From: Pandoraea bronchicola
Lineage (GTDB): Bacteria; Pseudomonadota; Gammaproteobacteria; Burkholderiales; Burkholderiaceae
Assembly (NCBI RefSeq): GCF_902459805.1
Contig: NZ_CABPST010000003.1
Span: 1 to 64,000 of the forward strand
Direction of reading: 5' to 3'
Length of the DNA stretch: 64,000 nucleotides
Positions within the stretch are counted from its first letter, which is position 1, and the number at the start of each line of letters is the position of its first letter. Of this stretch, positions 16,156 through 26,500 are shown piece after piece. Made by a program: the position numbers and the translations under genes. A model generated the notes under the pieces. The model did no database searches and had not been told where the DNA came from. It saw nothing but the letters and a program-made list of their open reading frames with translations.

Positions 16156-17816
16156 GGTTGCGGGTCCTTCGGTTTGCCACGCAGCAGCGCCTCGGGATGC
16201 TGCTGCAGATAGTCGGCGAGCGTGTTGAGCGAACGCAGGGTCTTCGTGAGTTCCTGCATGGCCTGGCGAACGTCCTGCTGCACCGGAGCGTCTTCCGAGA
16301 GCGTGCGCTCGGCGGCGCCGAAGCTCTTCTTCGCCTCGCCCAGCGTGGCCTTCGCCTCGGGCGCGATCTCGCCGTCGAGCTGGCGGAACAGGCCCTGTGC
16401 GCTGTCGAGTGTCTTGTCGAGCTTGCGCAGCGACGAATCAAGGCTCTGCCCGATGCTGTCGAACGGAATTTTGTCGAGTTTGCTCGCGATATCGGCGATC
16501 TGAAGCTGCAACTGGTCGAGCGTGTTGGGCACGGTCGGCATGATCAGGATGTTGTCGACTTCTTCGGCCTTGGCGGGCTTCACGTTGGGGAAGAAGTCGA
16601 GCGCGACGTACAACTGGCCGGTCAGCAGGTTGCCGGTACGCAACTGGCCGCGCAGACCACGCGCCACGAGCGCATTCAGAATCTGATGGCTGGCGAGCTG
16701 CGTGGGCGGCAAGTTCTTCTTCGGATCGCGGCGGCGCAGGCGGTCCGGATAGAGCTGCACCGTCACCGGCATGCTGATCTGCTTGGTCGCCTGATCGAAT
16801 TCCACCCCAATCGACGTCACTTCGCCCAGCGCGATACCGCGGAAGTCCACCGGTGCGCCCACGGCCAGGCCGCGCAACGACTGCTGGAAGCGGAACACTA
16901 CTGTGACCGGATGCGTGTCCGGTGCCTTCATTGCGGTGGTCTCATCCGGCGCCAGACTGAATTCCTGCCCCGGCTTGGCCATCACGCCGGCACCTGAGTC
17001 GCCCGGCGCCTGGAACGCAATGCCGCCAATGACCACCGACGCCAGCGACTGCGTGTTGACCTGGAAGCCGTTCGAGTCGAGCCGCAGATCGATGCCGCTG
17101 GCGTGCCAGAAGCGGGTGTTGGAACCAACGTACTGGTCGTAGGGGGCTTGCACGAATACGCGCAGCGTCACGCCTTTGCCATCCGGATCGAGCGAGTAGG
17201 CTTCCACCTGACCGACCTGAATCCGGCGGTAGTAGATGGGCGAGCCAATATCGAGCGAGCCGACGTCTGCCGCATGCAGGATGAACGGCTTGCCAGGCTG
17301 GCCGGTGGAGACGACCGGCGGCACTTCGAGTCCGATGAAATGGCTCGCGGTATCCCTCGACTTGCCTGCGTCGGCGCCAATGTAGGCGCCCGAGAGCAGC
17401 GTCGAGAGGCCTGAGACGCTGCCCCCGGCCACGCGCGGGCGCACGATCCACCAGCGCGAGTCCTTGACGGCGAATTTCTTGGCGTTTTGCGTGAGGTCGA
17501 CGGTCACGCGCACATGCGACAGATCGTCGGACAACTCGATGCTCTTGACCGTGCCGATGTCGACTTCCTTGTACTTGACCTTCGTCTTGCCGGCTTCGAG
17601 GCCTTCTGCCGACTTGAAGTCGATGACGACACTTGGCCCGCGCTCGATGAGCACCTTGACGACGAGCGACACGCCAATCAAGGCGGCCACCAGCGGAATC
17701 AGCCAGACGAGCGACGGCGCCCAGCGTTTGCGCGGTTCGATCGTCGGCGTGGGCAGGTCGTTGGCGCCGGGCGGCGGCGCGGCCTTCGGGTCTTGCGGAT
17801 CTTTCGGGTCAGTCAT
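16152..17816 (-). CDS. pqiB: Intermembrane transport protein PqiB (MCE family)
   Basis: The 554-residue protein has one N-terminal membrane helix (WAPSLVWLIPLVAALIGVSL, about residues 32-52). Several MCE domains follow: KSAEGLEAGKTKVKYKEVDI, then GSPIYYRRIQVGQVEAYSLD, and SLRGLAVGAPVDFRGIALGE. The last 120 residues form a long helical needle (IADIASKLDKIPFDSIGQSL). PqiB forms a hollow periplasmic tube linking inner and outer membranes for lipid traffic. It overlaps pqiA2 by eight bases (ATGACTGA) and pqiC by four. Length agrees with the E. coli protein of about 546. Confidence 0.92.
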   Translation of the reverse strand: MTDPKDPQDPKAAPPPGANDLPTPTIEPRKRWAPSLVWLIPLVAALIGVSLVVKVLIERGPSVVIDFKSAEGLEAGKTKVKYKEVDIGTVKSIELSDDLSHVRVTVDLTQNAKKFAVKDSRWWIVRPRVAGGSVSGLSTLLSGAYIGADAGKSRDTASHFIGLEVPPVVSTGQPGKPFILHAADVGSLDIGSPIYYRRIQVGQVEAYSLDPDGKGVTLRVFVQAPYDQYVGSNTRFWHASGIDLRLDSNGFQVNTQSLASVVIGGIAFQAPGDSGAGVMAKPGQEFSLAPDETTAMKAPDTHPVTVVFRFQQSLRGLAVGAPVDFRGIALGEVTSIGVEFDQATKQISMPVTVQLYPDRLRRRDPKKNLPPTQLASHQILNALVARGLRGQLRTGNLLTGQLYVALDFFPNVKPAKAEEVDNILIMPTVPNTLDQLQLQIADIASKLDKIPFDSIGQSLDSSLRKLDKTLDSAQGLFRQLDGEIAPEAKATLGEAKKSFGAAERTLSEDAPVQQDVRQAMQELTKTLRSLNTLADYLQQHPEALLRGKPKDPQP

Positions 17817-18453
17817 GATCGTCCTGTTCGGTATCGTCGTCTCGGATCTGATCCCAGATCAGGCGAGGGTCGAACTGCATGGAGGCCAGCATCGTGAGTA
17901 CGACCACCGAGCCGAACGCCACGATGCCCGGACCAGCCTGAATGACAGCCAGCGACTGAATATTCACGAGCGCCACCATCAGCGCGACGACGAAGACATC
18001 GAGCATCGACCAGCGGCCGATGAACTCGATCATGTGATACAGCTTGGTGCTTTGATGCGGTTTCCAGCCGGTGCCACGCTGCGCGGTAAAGCACAGCAGC
18101 GACAGCGCAATGAGCTTGAGCATCGGGACGAGAATGCTCGCCGTGAAGACGACGATGGCCAGGTCGTACTCACCGCTGGTCCAGAAATAGATCACCCCGC
18201 TCATGATGGTGTCGCTGGAGTTTCCGAGCAGCGAGCGCGTCTGCATCATGGGCAGGACGTTGGCGGGAATGTACAGGATCGCGGCGGCGATCAGCAAGGC
18301 CCAGGTGCGGGCAAGACTGTCGACCTTGCGTTGGTGCAGCACGGCCCCGCAACGCGGACAGCGCGCCTTTTCGACCGTTTTGACGTCGCGCGAGAGCCGT
18401 CCGCACGCATCGCATGCCACCAGACCAGCGTCTTTGGCGGATAGGTATTTCAT
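17809..18453 (-). CDS. pqiA: Paraquat-inducible protein A, second half-size copy
   Basis: The 214-residue product contains one PqiA unit: a zinc-ribbon-like CDACGRLSRDVKTVEKARCP then RCG, followed by four membrane helices, with ILYIPANVLPMMQTRSLLG and GRWSMLDVFVVALMVALVNI being typical. In E. coli PqiA is one protein with two such units; here each unit is a separate gene. It probably forms the inner-membrane part of the Pqi lipid transporter together with the upstream copy. Its ATG overlaps the stop of the first copy (ATGA at 18450-18453) and its end overlaps pqiB. Confidence 0.88.
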   Translation of the reverse strand: MKYLSAKDAGLVACDACGRLSRDVKTVEKARCPRCGAVLHQRKVDSLARTWALLIAAAILYIPANVLPMMQTRSLLGNSSDTIMSGVIYFWTSGEYDLAIVVFTASILVPMLKLIALSLLCFTAQRGTGWKPHQSTKLYHMIEFIGRWSMLDVFVVALMVALVNIQSLAVIQAGPGIVAFGSVVVLTMLASMQFDPRLIWDQIRDDDTEQDDHD

Positions 18454-19121
18454 CGCTGCGACGCCCGCGATTGTGCGGCGCGGTCCCCGTTCGGGTCTGG
18501 TGTGCGATCGATGATGATCCAGAGATTGCGCACATCGTACGACAGCACCAGCGCCAGCAACACGGTGAGTGCCCCGAACGCCCACAAGGCGATGCCGGGC
18601 AGCACGCTTGCCATGGCCGAGAGTTTGACCAGCGAAACCAGTACCCCCAGCATGAAGACTTCGATCATGCCCCACGGGCGGCAGAATTCGATGGCCCGCA
18701 TCACATGGAAGACGGCATACGGCCGCCGGCCCACCGAAAGCGGGGCGATCATATGCACCAGGGCAAGCAGTTGCGACAGGGGAATCAGCACTGTCGTGGC
18801 GAAGACCAGCAGCGCGACGAGCCACATGCCTTCGCGATAGAGCGCCCAGGCGGCGCCCACGAGGGTCGTCGCCGTATAGATACCCTGTACCTCGATCTCG
18901 ACAATGGGGAACGCGTTTGCGATGGCGAACACGATCAGGCAAGTCAGGGTGAGCGCGAGCACGCGCGACAGGCGTAAATCGAGAGCGCGGTAAAGAACCG
19001 AGTGACAGCGCACGCAGCGGGCGGTCTTGCCCAGCGGCAGGTCCAGGCGACGGTGCAGCGTGTCGCAGTTCGGACATGCGATCAGGTTCGTCACGTCATC
19101 TTGTGGGGGCAATGTGTCCAT
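18450..19121 (-). CDS. pqiA: Paraquat-inducible protein A, first half-size copy
   Basis: The 223-residue protein starts with a zinc-ribbon pattern (CPNCDTLHRRLDLPLGKTAR then CVRC) and has four membrane helices. IEFCRPWGMIEVFMLGVLVS is the conserved PqiA segment. It is the first gene of the minus-strand operon pqiA-pqiA-pqiB-pqiC, in which all four genes overlap. This implies strict translational coupling and a fixed complex. It is divergent from the formate dehydrogenase genes across 179 bases. No SoxS-like or other stress site could be recognised upstream. Confidence 0.88.
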   Translation of the reverse strand: MDTLPPQDDVTNLIACPNCDTLHRRLDLPLGKTARCVRCHSVLYRALDLRLSRVLALTLTCLIVFAIANAFPIVEIEVQGIYTATTLVGAAWALYREGMWLVALLVFATTVLIPLSQLLALVHMIAPLSVGRRPYAVFHVMRAIEFCRPWGMIEVFMLGVLVSLVKLSAMASVLPGIALWAFGALTVLLALVLSYDVRNLWIIIDRTPDPNGDRAAQSRASQR

Positions 19122-19300
19122 TACCGGGGACCGTGACCAAAGTGACGCTCAGAATACCAAATTGACAAGGAAGTTCCCATGGAGTCAGGCACAACGCATG
19201 ATGCGGCACGATTTGTGCTAAGTCACGGAAAACATTACGCCTTTGCTCTATACTCAACGAACTCCAGCAAAGTTTCTCAAAATTTGAGGAGAATTCCCCC

Positions 19301-22300
19301 ATGCTAAATATGTCCAGGCGCCAGTTCCTCAAAGTGAGTGGCGCAACGCTGGCAGGGTCCAGCCTGGCAATGCTCGGGTTCGCGCCCGACGCGGCGCTGG
19401 CGGAAGTCCGCCAGTTCAAGCTGGCGCGAGCGACCGAGACCCGTAATACCTGTCCGTACTGTTCTGTCGCTTGCGGCATTCTCATGTACAGCTACGGCGA
19501 CGGTGCCAAGAACGCGAAGAAGAGCGTTTTCCACATCGAGGGCGACCCGGATCACCCGGTCAATCGCGGCACGCTGTGCCCGAAGGGCGCCAGCCTGATC
19601 GATTTCATTCACAGCCCGAACCGCCTGAAGTACCCCGAGTACCGCAAGCCGGGCTCTGACAAGTGGGAGCGCATCTCCTGGGATGACGCGCTCGATCGCA
19701 TCGCCAAGCTGATGAAGGCCGACCGCGACGCCAATTTCGTCGAGAAGACGGATGACGGCATGACGGTCAATCGCTGGCTGACGACGGGCATGCTCGCCGC
19801 ATCGGCGTCGAGCAACGAAGTCGGTTACATCACGCACAAAGTCATCCGCAGTACCGGGATGCTGGGATTCGATAATCAGGCGCGTGTCTGACATGGTCCG
19901 ACGGTGGCAGGTCTTGCCCCGACGTTTGGCCGTGGAGCGATGACGAACCATTGGGTCGACATCAAGAACGCGGATCTGGTTCTCATCATGGGCGGCAACG
20001 CAGCCGAGGCACACCCGTGCGGTTTCAAATGGGTGACCGAGGCGAAGGCGCACAACAAGGCGCGCCTGATCGTCGTTGACCCGCGCTTTAACCGTTCGGC
20101 ATCGGTCGCGGACTATTACGCCCCGATTCGTACCGGCACGGATATCGTCTTCCTCGGCGGGTTGATCAACTACCTGCTCACGAACGACAAGATTCAGCAC
20201 GAATACGTCAAGAACTACACCGATTTCACCTTCCTGGTGAAAGACGAGTTCACGTTCGAAGACGGCATTTACTCGGGCTACAACGCGGAGAAGCGCACCT
20301 ACGACCGCAGCTCCTGGGACTACCAGAAGGGCGCGGACGGTTACGTGCTCACCGATCCCACGCTGCAACATCCGCGTACGGTCTTCCAGTTGATGAAGCA
20401 GCACTACTCGCGCTACACCATCGAGATGGTGGAGCGGGTGTGCGGCACGCCGGCTGACAAGGTCGAGCACATCTTCAAGCAGATTGCCGAATGTTCCACG
20501 CCGACGCGCACCATGACCATCATGTACGCGCTGGGCTGGACGCAGCACTCCATTGGCTCGCAGATGATCCGCACCGGCGCGATGGTGCAGCTGTTGCTGG
20601 GCAACATCGGGGTGGCGGGCGGTGGCATGAACGCGCTGCGCGGTCACTCGAACATCCAGGGGCTGACCGACCTCGGCTTGATGACCGACTTGCTGCCGGG
20701 ATACATGTCGTTGCCGAAGCAGGCCGAGCAGAGCGTCGAGCAGTACCTGACGGCGCGCACGCAGAAGCCATTGCGTCCGAACCAGCTCAGCTACTGGCAG
20801 AACTACCCGAAGTTCTACGTGAGCCTGATGAAGGCGTGGTGGGGCGATGCGGCGACCGCCGAGAACAATTGGGCGTACGACTATCTGCCCAAGCTCGACA
20901 AGCCATACGACCTGCTGCAGGTGCTCGAGTTGATGAACCAGGGGAAGATGTCCGGCTACATCGCGCAGGGCTTCAACCCGATCGCGGCCGCGCCGGGCAA
21001 GTTCAAATGGGATCAGGCGCTTGCCAAGCTCAAGTTCCTGGTCGTCATGGATCCGCTGGCAACCGAGACGTCGGAGTTCTGGAAGAACTTCGGCGAGCAC
21101 AACAACGTCGACTCCAGCAAGATTCAGACGGAGGTGTTCCGCCTGCCCACGACCTGCTTTGCCGAAGAAGACGGGGCGCTGGTCAACTCGGGACGCTGGC
21201 TGCAATGGCACTGGAAGGGGGCCGAGCCGCCGGGTGAAGCGCGCACCGACATCGAGATCATGACGGGACTGTTCCTGCGCCTGCGCGAGATGTACAAGAC
21301 GCAGGGCGGCAAGTTCCCCGACCCGATCGTGAATCTGTCGTGGCCGTATGCCCAGCCGGAGAGCCCGTCGCCCGAAGAAATCGCCAAGGAGTACAACGGC
21401 CGTGCGCTCAAGGACATCGTCGATCCGAAAGATCCGACCAAGGTCACGCGCAAGGCAGGCGAGCAATTGGCCGGCTTCTCGGAACTCAAGGATGACGGCA
21501 GTACCTCGTCCGGCTGCTGGATTTTCGCCGGTGCCTGGACGCAGGCGGGCAACCAGATGGCGCGCCGCGACAACAGCGATCCGACCGGTATCGGTCAGAC
21601 ATTGAACTGGGCGTGGGCGTGGCCGGCAAACCGTCGCATTCTGTACAACCGCGCGTCGGCGGACGTGGCCGGCAAGCCGTTCAACCCGAAGCACAAGCTC
21701 GTTTCGTGGAACGGCAAGGCGTGGGTGGGTGCCGATGTGCCCGACTTCAAGGTGGATGAAGATCCGGCCGGTGGCATGGGCCCGTTCATCATGAACCCCG
21801 AAGGCGTAGCGCGCTTCTTCGCGAAGGCGGGCATGGCCGAAGGGCCGTTCCCGGAGCACTACGAGCCGTTCGAGACGCCGTTGGGCTACAACCCGCTGCA
21901 TCCGAAGCAACCCAAGGCCACCAGCAATCCGGGCGCACGCGTGTTCCCGGACGATCTGGCGATGATGGGGACGGTGGATAAATTCCCTTACGTGGCGACA
22001 ACCTATCGTCTGACCGAGCACTTCCACTACTGGACCAAGCACGCGTTGCTCAATTCGATCATCCAGCCTGAGCAGTTCGTCGAGATCGGCGAAGCGCTTG
22101 CGAAGGAGATCGGCATCGTAGCGGGCGACACGGTCAAGGTGTCGTCCAACCGGGGCTTCATCAAGGCCAAGGCGGTTGTCACCAAACGCATTCGTGCGCT
22201 CAAGGTGGACGGCAAGACGATTCACCACGTGGGCATTCCGATTCACTGGGGCTTCAAGGGGGTGGCTAAACCCGGGTTCCTTGCGAACACGCTCACGCCG

Positions 22301-22369
22301 ATCGTCGGCGATGGCAATTCGCAGACCCCCGAGTTCAAGTCGTTCCTGGTGAAGGTCGAGAAGGCATAG
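19301..22369 (+). CDS. fdnG: Selenocysteine-containing formate dehydrogenase alpha subunit
   Basis: The full product is 1022 residues when the UGA at 19889-19891 is read as selenocysteine 197, close to the 1015-residue E. coli enzyme with Sec196. A twin-arginine signal (MSRRQFLKVSGATLAGSSLA) sends it folded to the periplasm. A [4Fe-4S] site (CPYCSVACG from residue 51, then LCPKGASL) precedes the bis-MGD domains, and the Sec is followed by HGPTVAGLAPTFGRGAMTNH. It oxidises formate to CO2 and passes electrons to FdnH. TGAGGAG before ATG 19301 sets the start. It leads the operon fdnGHI-fdhE-selAB, and a molybdenum or tungsten cofactor is required. Confidence 0.95.
19889..19928 (+). promoter_or_regulatory. 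SECIS element and selenocysteine UGA of fdnG
   Basis: The UGA is followed after 14 bases by a short hairpin, GGCA (19906-19909), loop GGTCT (19910-19914) and TGCC (19915-19918). The bacterial SECIS apical loop recognised by SelB is GGUCU at this distance from UGA, so both loop and spacing fit. The gene encoding SelB lies downstream at 26497. The lower stem is less regular, and I did not fold it. Confidence 0.85.
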
Positions 22370-22378
22370 GGAGGCGCC

Positions 22379-23329
22379 ATGGCATTGCAATCACTTGATA
22401 TCAAACGGCGCTCGGCAACGACACTGCCGTCGCCCTCGGTGCGCGAGGCGCACACGGGCGACGTCGCCAAACTCATCGACGTCTCGAAGTGCATCGGCTG
22501 CAAGGCTTGCCAGACCGCGTGCATGGAGTGGAACGACCTGCGTGACGAGGTCGGCGAGAACGTTGGCGTGTACGACAACCCGCGCGACCTGTCGGCGGAC
22601 TCGTGGACGCTCATGCGTTTCACCGAGTACGAGAACCCGAAGGGCGACCTCGAGTGGCTCATCCGCAAGGATGGCTGCATGCATTGCGAGGACCCGGGCT
22701 GCCTGAAGGCTTGCCCGTCGCCGGGCGCGATCGTGCAGTACGCCAACGGCATCGTCGATTTTCAGGAAGAGAACTGCATCGGCTGCGGGTACTGCATTAC
22801 CGGGTGCCCGTTCAACGTCCCGCGCATCTCGCAGAAGGACCACAAGGCGTACAAGTGCACGCTGTGTTCCGACCGCGTGTCTGTCGGGCTGGAGCCGGCG
22901 TGCGTGAAGACGTGCCCGACCGGCGCCATCATGTTCGGCACCAAAGAAGCCATGCAAGATCAGGCGGCCGAGCGCATCGAAGACCTGAAGTCGCGGGGCT
23001 TCGATAATGCGGGGCTGTACGATCCGGCGGGGGTGGGCGGCACGCACGTGATGTATGTGCTGCATCATGCGGACAAGCCGTCGCTGTACCACGGCCTGCC
23101 GGATAACCCGCGCATCAGCCCGATGGTGACGTTCTGGAAGGGTATCGCCAAGCCGTTGGGCGTGGCCGCCATGGCGTTGACTGCGATTGCCGGCTTCTTC
23201 CACTACATCAAGACCGGTCCGAACGAGACGGCCGAGGAGGATGAAGAGGACGCCCGCCGGTACGATGCCTCCCGTAAGGGCGGCGGTCCCGATGGCCAGA
23301 AAGGCGTTGCCACGCACGAGGAGGTCTGA
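22379..23329 (+). CDS. fdnH: Formate dehydrogenase iron-sulfur (beta) subunit
   Basis: The 316-residue protein carries four ferredoxin-like cysteine groups: [50 protein letters not shown] and [21 protein letters not shown]. They would hold four [4Fe-4S] clusters that wire the alpha subunit to the membrane cytochrome. A single helix near residues 263-283 ([19 protein letters not shown]) anchors it. The acidic C-terminus [11 protein letters not shown] is unlike the E. coli tail. It starts nine bases after fdnG and ends two bases before fdnI. Confidence 0.94.
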   Translation: MALQSLDIKRRSATTLPSPSVREAHTGDVAKLIDVSKCIGCKACQTACMEWNDLRDEVGENVGVYDNPRDLSADSWTLMRFTEYENPKGDLEWLIRKDGCMHCEDPGCLKACPSPGAIVQYANGIVDFQEENCIGCGYCITGCPFNVPRISQKDHKAYKCTLCSDRVSVGLEPACVKTCPTGAIMFGTKEAMQDQAAERIEDLKSRGFDNAGLYDPAGVGGTHVMYVLHHADKPSLYHGLPDNPRISPMVTFWKGIAKPLGVAAMALTAIAGFFHYIKTGPNETAEEDEEDARRYDASRKGGGPDGQKGVATHEEV

Positions 23330-23331
23330 CC

Positions 23332-23970
23332 ATGTCGCACGAACAAAGCGATCGCAAGGATGATCTGATCGAGCGTTACAACGCGGCGGAGCGCATCAAC
23401 CACTGGATTGTCGCGGGCACGTTCGTCCTGCTCGCGCTCTCCGGGCTGGCGCTGTTCCATCCGTCGATGTTCTGGCTCACCCATCTGTTCGGTGGCGGGC
23501 CGTGGACACGGGTCCTGCATCCGTTCGTCGGGCTGGTGATGTTCGTCGCCTTCGTGTGGCTCGCGCTGCGGCTTGCCCGCTACAACAAGTTCGAGTCGCG
23601 CGATACGGAGTGGATGAAGAAGATCGGTGACGTGCTCAACAATCGCGAAGAGAATCTGCCGGAAGTCGGGCGCTACAACGCCGGACAGAAGCTGCTTTTC
23701 TACGTGATGGTGTTGTGCATGATCGGACTGTTGCTCTCGGGCATCGTGATCTGGCGCGCCTACTTTGCGTTCTACTTCCCGATCTGGGTGATTCGTCTGG
23801 CATCCGATGTGCACGCGGTGTGTGCATTCGTGTTGATTTGCGGCATCATTACGCACATCTACGCGGCGATCTGGATCAAGGGTTCCGTGCGCGCCATGAC
23901 GCGCGGTACCGTCACCCGCGGCTGGGCGTGGAAACACCATCGCGCCTGGTACAAGCAACTCAACAAATGA
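23332..23970 (+). CDS. fdnI: Formate dehydrogenase cytochrome b556 (gamma) subunit
   Basis: The 212-residue integral membrane protein has four helices and the heme-ligand pattern of this cytochrome family. Landmarks are RINHWIVAGTFVLLALSGLA near the N-terminus, LHPFVGLVMFVAFVWLALRL, and HAVCAFVLICGIITHIYAAI near the C-terminus. It would pass electrons from FdnH to quinone. It follows fdnH after two bases and precedes fdhE by 42 bases, so the same transcript is expected. Confidence 0.92.
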   Translation: MSHEQSDRKDDLIERYNAAERINHWIVAGTFVLLALSGLALFHPSMFWLTHLFGGGPWTRVLHPFVGLVMFVAFVWLALRLARYNKFESRDTEWMKKIGDVLNNREENLPEVGRYNAGQKLLFYVMVLCMIGLLLSGIVIWRAYFAFYFPIWVIRLASDVHAVCAFVLICGIITHIYAAIWIKGSVRAMTRGTVTRGWAWKHHRAWYKQLNK

Positions 23971-24012
23971 GTCCGGCCCAGGTGGCCGGACGCTCTTACG
24001 AGGCCGGCCACC

Positions 24013-25053
24013 TTGCAACGCATTCTTGAACCCGGACAGATCGAGTCGCTCGATCGCACCTCCATTCCCCGTCTACGCATGCCGCAACGTGCCGAGGTCT
24101 TCTCGGCGCGCGCGGCGCGTTTGCGTCAACTTGCCGACGGCCATCCGCTCGGCGATTACCTGCGGCTAATGGCCGCACTTGTCGACGCGCAGCAACACGT
24201 GCTCGACAACTTCCAGGCAGAACGTCCCTCGACCGAATCGATCGAGCAGGCGCAGCAACATTGCATGCCGCTCGTGCCCGCCACGGGGGGATACGATGCC
24301 GGTCGCTGGCAGCCGTTGCTCACGCCACTGCTCGATGCCGTGGCGGCACAGCCGGACTTGCCCGCGCCGGTACGCAGTGTGCTCGACCGCGTTCGTGCGG
24401 CCGATCCGGCGGCGCTCGAAGCGGGTGCGCAATCGCTGCTCGCCGGGCATGGCAAGGGTGTCGACGCGGCGAGCGCGCCGTTTCTGATGGCGGCGCTACA
24501 GGTGCTCTGGACGGGCGTGGCCAGTACGTTCGACGCTGGCGACGTGCCGATGCTCGACGTGCCCAATGTCTGCCCGGTGTGCGGCACGCTGCCGGTGGCG
24601 AGCGTCGTTCGCATCGGCGGGGCGCACGAAGGCTATCGCTATCTTGCCTGTGGACTGTGTTCGACCGAGTGGCACATGGTGCGCGTGAAATGCACGCATT
24701 GCGAGGCGAGCGAGCATGTGGCGTATCACGTCGTCGACAAGTCCGGCGATGTGGCGGCATCGGCTGCGCAGACACTGGCGGCGGCGGTTGCCGAAGGTGA
24801 CGACGCCAAGCGCGCCGACGGCCGTCCGACGCTTGACGAAGCGGCCAAGCGTGTCGCGTCGTCGGCCATCCGGGCAGAGTCGTGCGACGATTGCCACGGT
24901 TATCGCAAGATCTTCTATCAGGACAAAGACCCGTTCGTTGAGCCGGTCGCCGATGACCTCGCGAGCCTCGCCCTCGACGTGTTGATGGGCGAAGCAGGAT
25001 ACGCGCGCGCCAACGGCAATCCGTTGCTCTGGCAGAACGCCGAAGACGCCTAA
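24013..25053 (+). CDS. fdhE: Formate dehydrogenase accessory protein FdhE
   Basis: The 346-residue protein has the FdhE signature: four CxxC pairs in the second half (CPVCG, CGLC, CTHC and CDDC) that form rubredoxin-like metal sites. It also has conserved [20 protein letters not shown] near residue 40 and [20 protein letters not shown] near the end. FdhE is needed for activation of the selenoprotein and for its quality control. The start is unusual: TTG 24013 gives [10 protein letters not shown], which fits family N-termini, whereas the first ATG at 24079 would remove 22 residues. It sits between fdnI and selA in the operon. Confidence 0.9.
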   Translation: MQRILEPGQIESLDRTSIPRLRMPQRAEVFSARAARLRQLADGHPLGDYLRLMAALVDAQQHVLDNFQAERPSTESIEQAQQHCMPLVPATGGYDAGRWQPLLTPLLDAVAAQPDLPAPVRSVLDRVRAADPAALEAGAQSLLAGHGKGVDAASAPFLMAALQVLWTGVASTFDAGDVPMLDVPNVCPVCGTLPVASVVRIGGAHEGYRYLACGLCSTEWHMVRVKCTHCEASEHVAYHVVDKSGDVAASAAQTLAAAVAEGDDAKRADGRPTLDEAAKRVASSAIRAESCDDCHGYRKIFYQDKDPFVEPVADDLASLALDVLMGEAGYARANGNPLLWQNAEDA

Positions 25054-25057
25054 GGGG

Positions 25058-26500
25058 ATGGGGATGGGGATGGCCGAGCACGATCGTGGGCTGGCGGGAG
25101 CGGCGGATCTGCCGTCGCTCGACCGGCTGCTGGGAATGTCGGAGTTTCAGGCGGCGTTGGCGGATTTCGGGCGCACACAAGTCACGGCCGCCTTGCGCCG
25201 TGACCTCGACGAATGCCGCGCGGCGGCGCTGGCGGGCAGACTCACGCACGACACGCTGACGCCGGCCGCCTTCGGCATGCGCGTGACCCACGCGCTGTCC
25301 GAGCGTAACCGGGGCACGTTGCGTCCGGTCTTCAATCTCACCGGTACGGTGCTGCACACGAACCTCGGCCGGGCGTTGCTGCCGGAGGCTGCCGTCGAGG
25401 CAGTCATGCAAGCGCTTACCGCCCCGGCCAACCTTGAGTTCGATCTTGCGACGGGCGGACGTGGCGACCGCGACGATCTCGTGGCTCCCTTACTTTGCGA
25501 GCTGACCGGGGGGGAGGCGGCAACCGTCGTGAACAACAACGCGGCGGCGGTGCTACTGATGCTGGCAACGCTTGCGAAGCGGCGTGAGGTGGTGGTGTCG
25601 CGCGGCGAGCTCGTCGAGATCGGCGGCGCGTTTCGCATCCCCGACATCATGACGCACGCAGGGGCGAAGCTCGTCGAAGTGGGCACGACCAATCGCACGC
25701 ACGCGGCCGATTATCACAATGCCATTGGCGACAGGACGGCGTTGCTGATGAAGGTGCATTGCAGCAATTACGAAGTCTCCGGCTTCACCAAGAGTGTCGA
25801 TGTCGCCGAGGTGGTGAAAATCGCGAAGCCGCACGGTGTGCCGGTGGCGGTGGACCTCGGCAGCGGCACGCTCGCGCCGCTCGAGCGTTGGGGCCTGCCC
25901 CACGAAACCACGGTGCAGGAGACGATTGCGGCCGGCGCCGATCTCGTCACCTTCTCCGGAGACAAACTGCTGGGTGGACCGCAGGCGGGCATGATCGTCG
26001 GCCGCAAGGACCTCATCGCAAAGATCAAGAAGCATCCGCTCAAGCGAGCGCTGCGTGTGGGCAAACTGACGCTCGCCGCGCTGGAGCCGGTACTTCGGCT
26101 GTATCGAGATCCCGATCATTTGGCGGAGCGGCTTACCACGTTGCGGCTGCTCACACGCACGCGTGCCGACATGGCCACGCAGGCCGGGCGTCTCGCACCA
26201 GTGCTCGCGCAGTCGTTGGGCGACGCCTATACCGTCGCCGCGGCACCGATGGTGAGTCAGATCGGCAGCGGCGCATTGCCGGTCGAGCAACTGCCGAGTT
26301 ATGGACTCGCCATTGCGCCCGCCGGCGGTGGCAAGCGCGGTAGCGGCCGTGCGCTCGCCAAACTCGAGGCGGCGTTGCGCGCGTTGCCGTATCCGGTGAT
26401 CGGCCGGATTGCGGATCAGACGCTATGGCTCGATCTGCGTTGCCTTGAAGCTGAGGAAGAAGCACGGCTCGCGCTGCAATTTGCGGAGCTGCGCGCATGA
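25058..26500 (+). CDS. selA: L-seryl-tRNA(Sec) selenium transferase
   Basis: The 480-residue PLP enzyme converts seryl-tRNA(Sec) to selenocysteinyl-tRNA(Sec). Visible landmarks are [31 protein letters not shown], the [11 protein letters not shown] segment, and the PLP lysine in [20 protein letters not shown]. The start lies in a GGGGAT hexamer repeat that offers three in-frame ATGs at 25058, 25064 and 25070; the first is used. Only four bases separate it from fdhE. Its stop overlaps the selB ATG (ATGA). Confidence 0.95.
   Translation: MGMGMAEHDRGLAGAADLPSLDRLLGMSEFQAALADFGRTQVTAALRRDLDECRAAALAGRLTHDTLTPAAFGMRVTHALSERNRGTLRPVFNLTGTVLHTNLGRALLPEAAVEAVMQALTAPANLEFDLATGGRGDRDDLVAPLLCELTGGEAATVVNNNAAAVLLMLATLAKRREVVVSRGELVEIGGAFRIPDIMTHAGAKLVEVGTTNRTHAADYHNAIGDRTALLMKVHCSNYEVSGFTKSVDVAEVVKIAKPHGVPVAVDLGSGTLAPLERWGLPHETTVQETIAAGADLVTFSGDKLLGGPQAGMIVGRKDLIAKIKKHPLKRALRVGKLTLAALEPVLRLYRDPDHLAERLTTLRLLTRTRADMATQAGRLAPVLAQSLGDAYTVAAAPMVSQIGSGALPVEQLPSYGLAIAPAGGGKRGSGRALAKLEAALRALPYPVIGRIADQTLWLDLRCLEAEEEARLALQFAELRA

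Noticed and set aside
19889-19891. The UGA in fdnG read as a nonsense mutation or the gene as two pseudogene halves
   Set aside because: Position matches Sec196 of FdnG, a SECIS hairpin follows, and selA, selB and tRNA-Sec are in the same locus.
19304-22390. A minus-strand open frame of about 1028 codons opposite fdnG
   Set aside because: It is the mirror of a strongly coded high-GC gene with clear domains on the plus strand; the translated antisense sequence is Arg/His-rich without any recognisable family.
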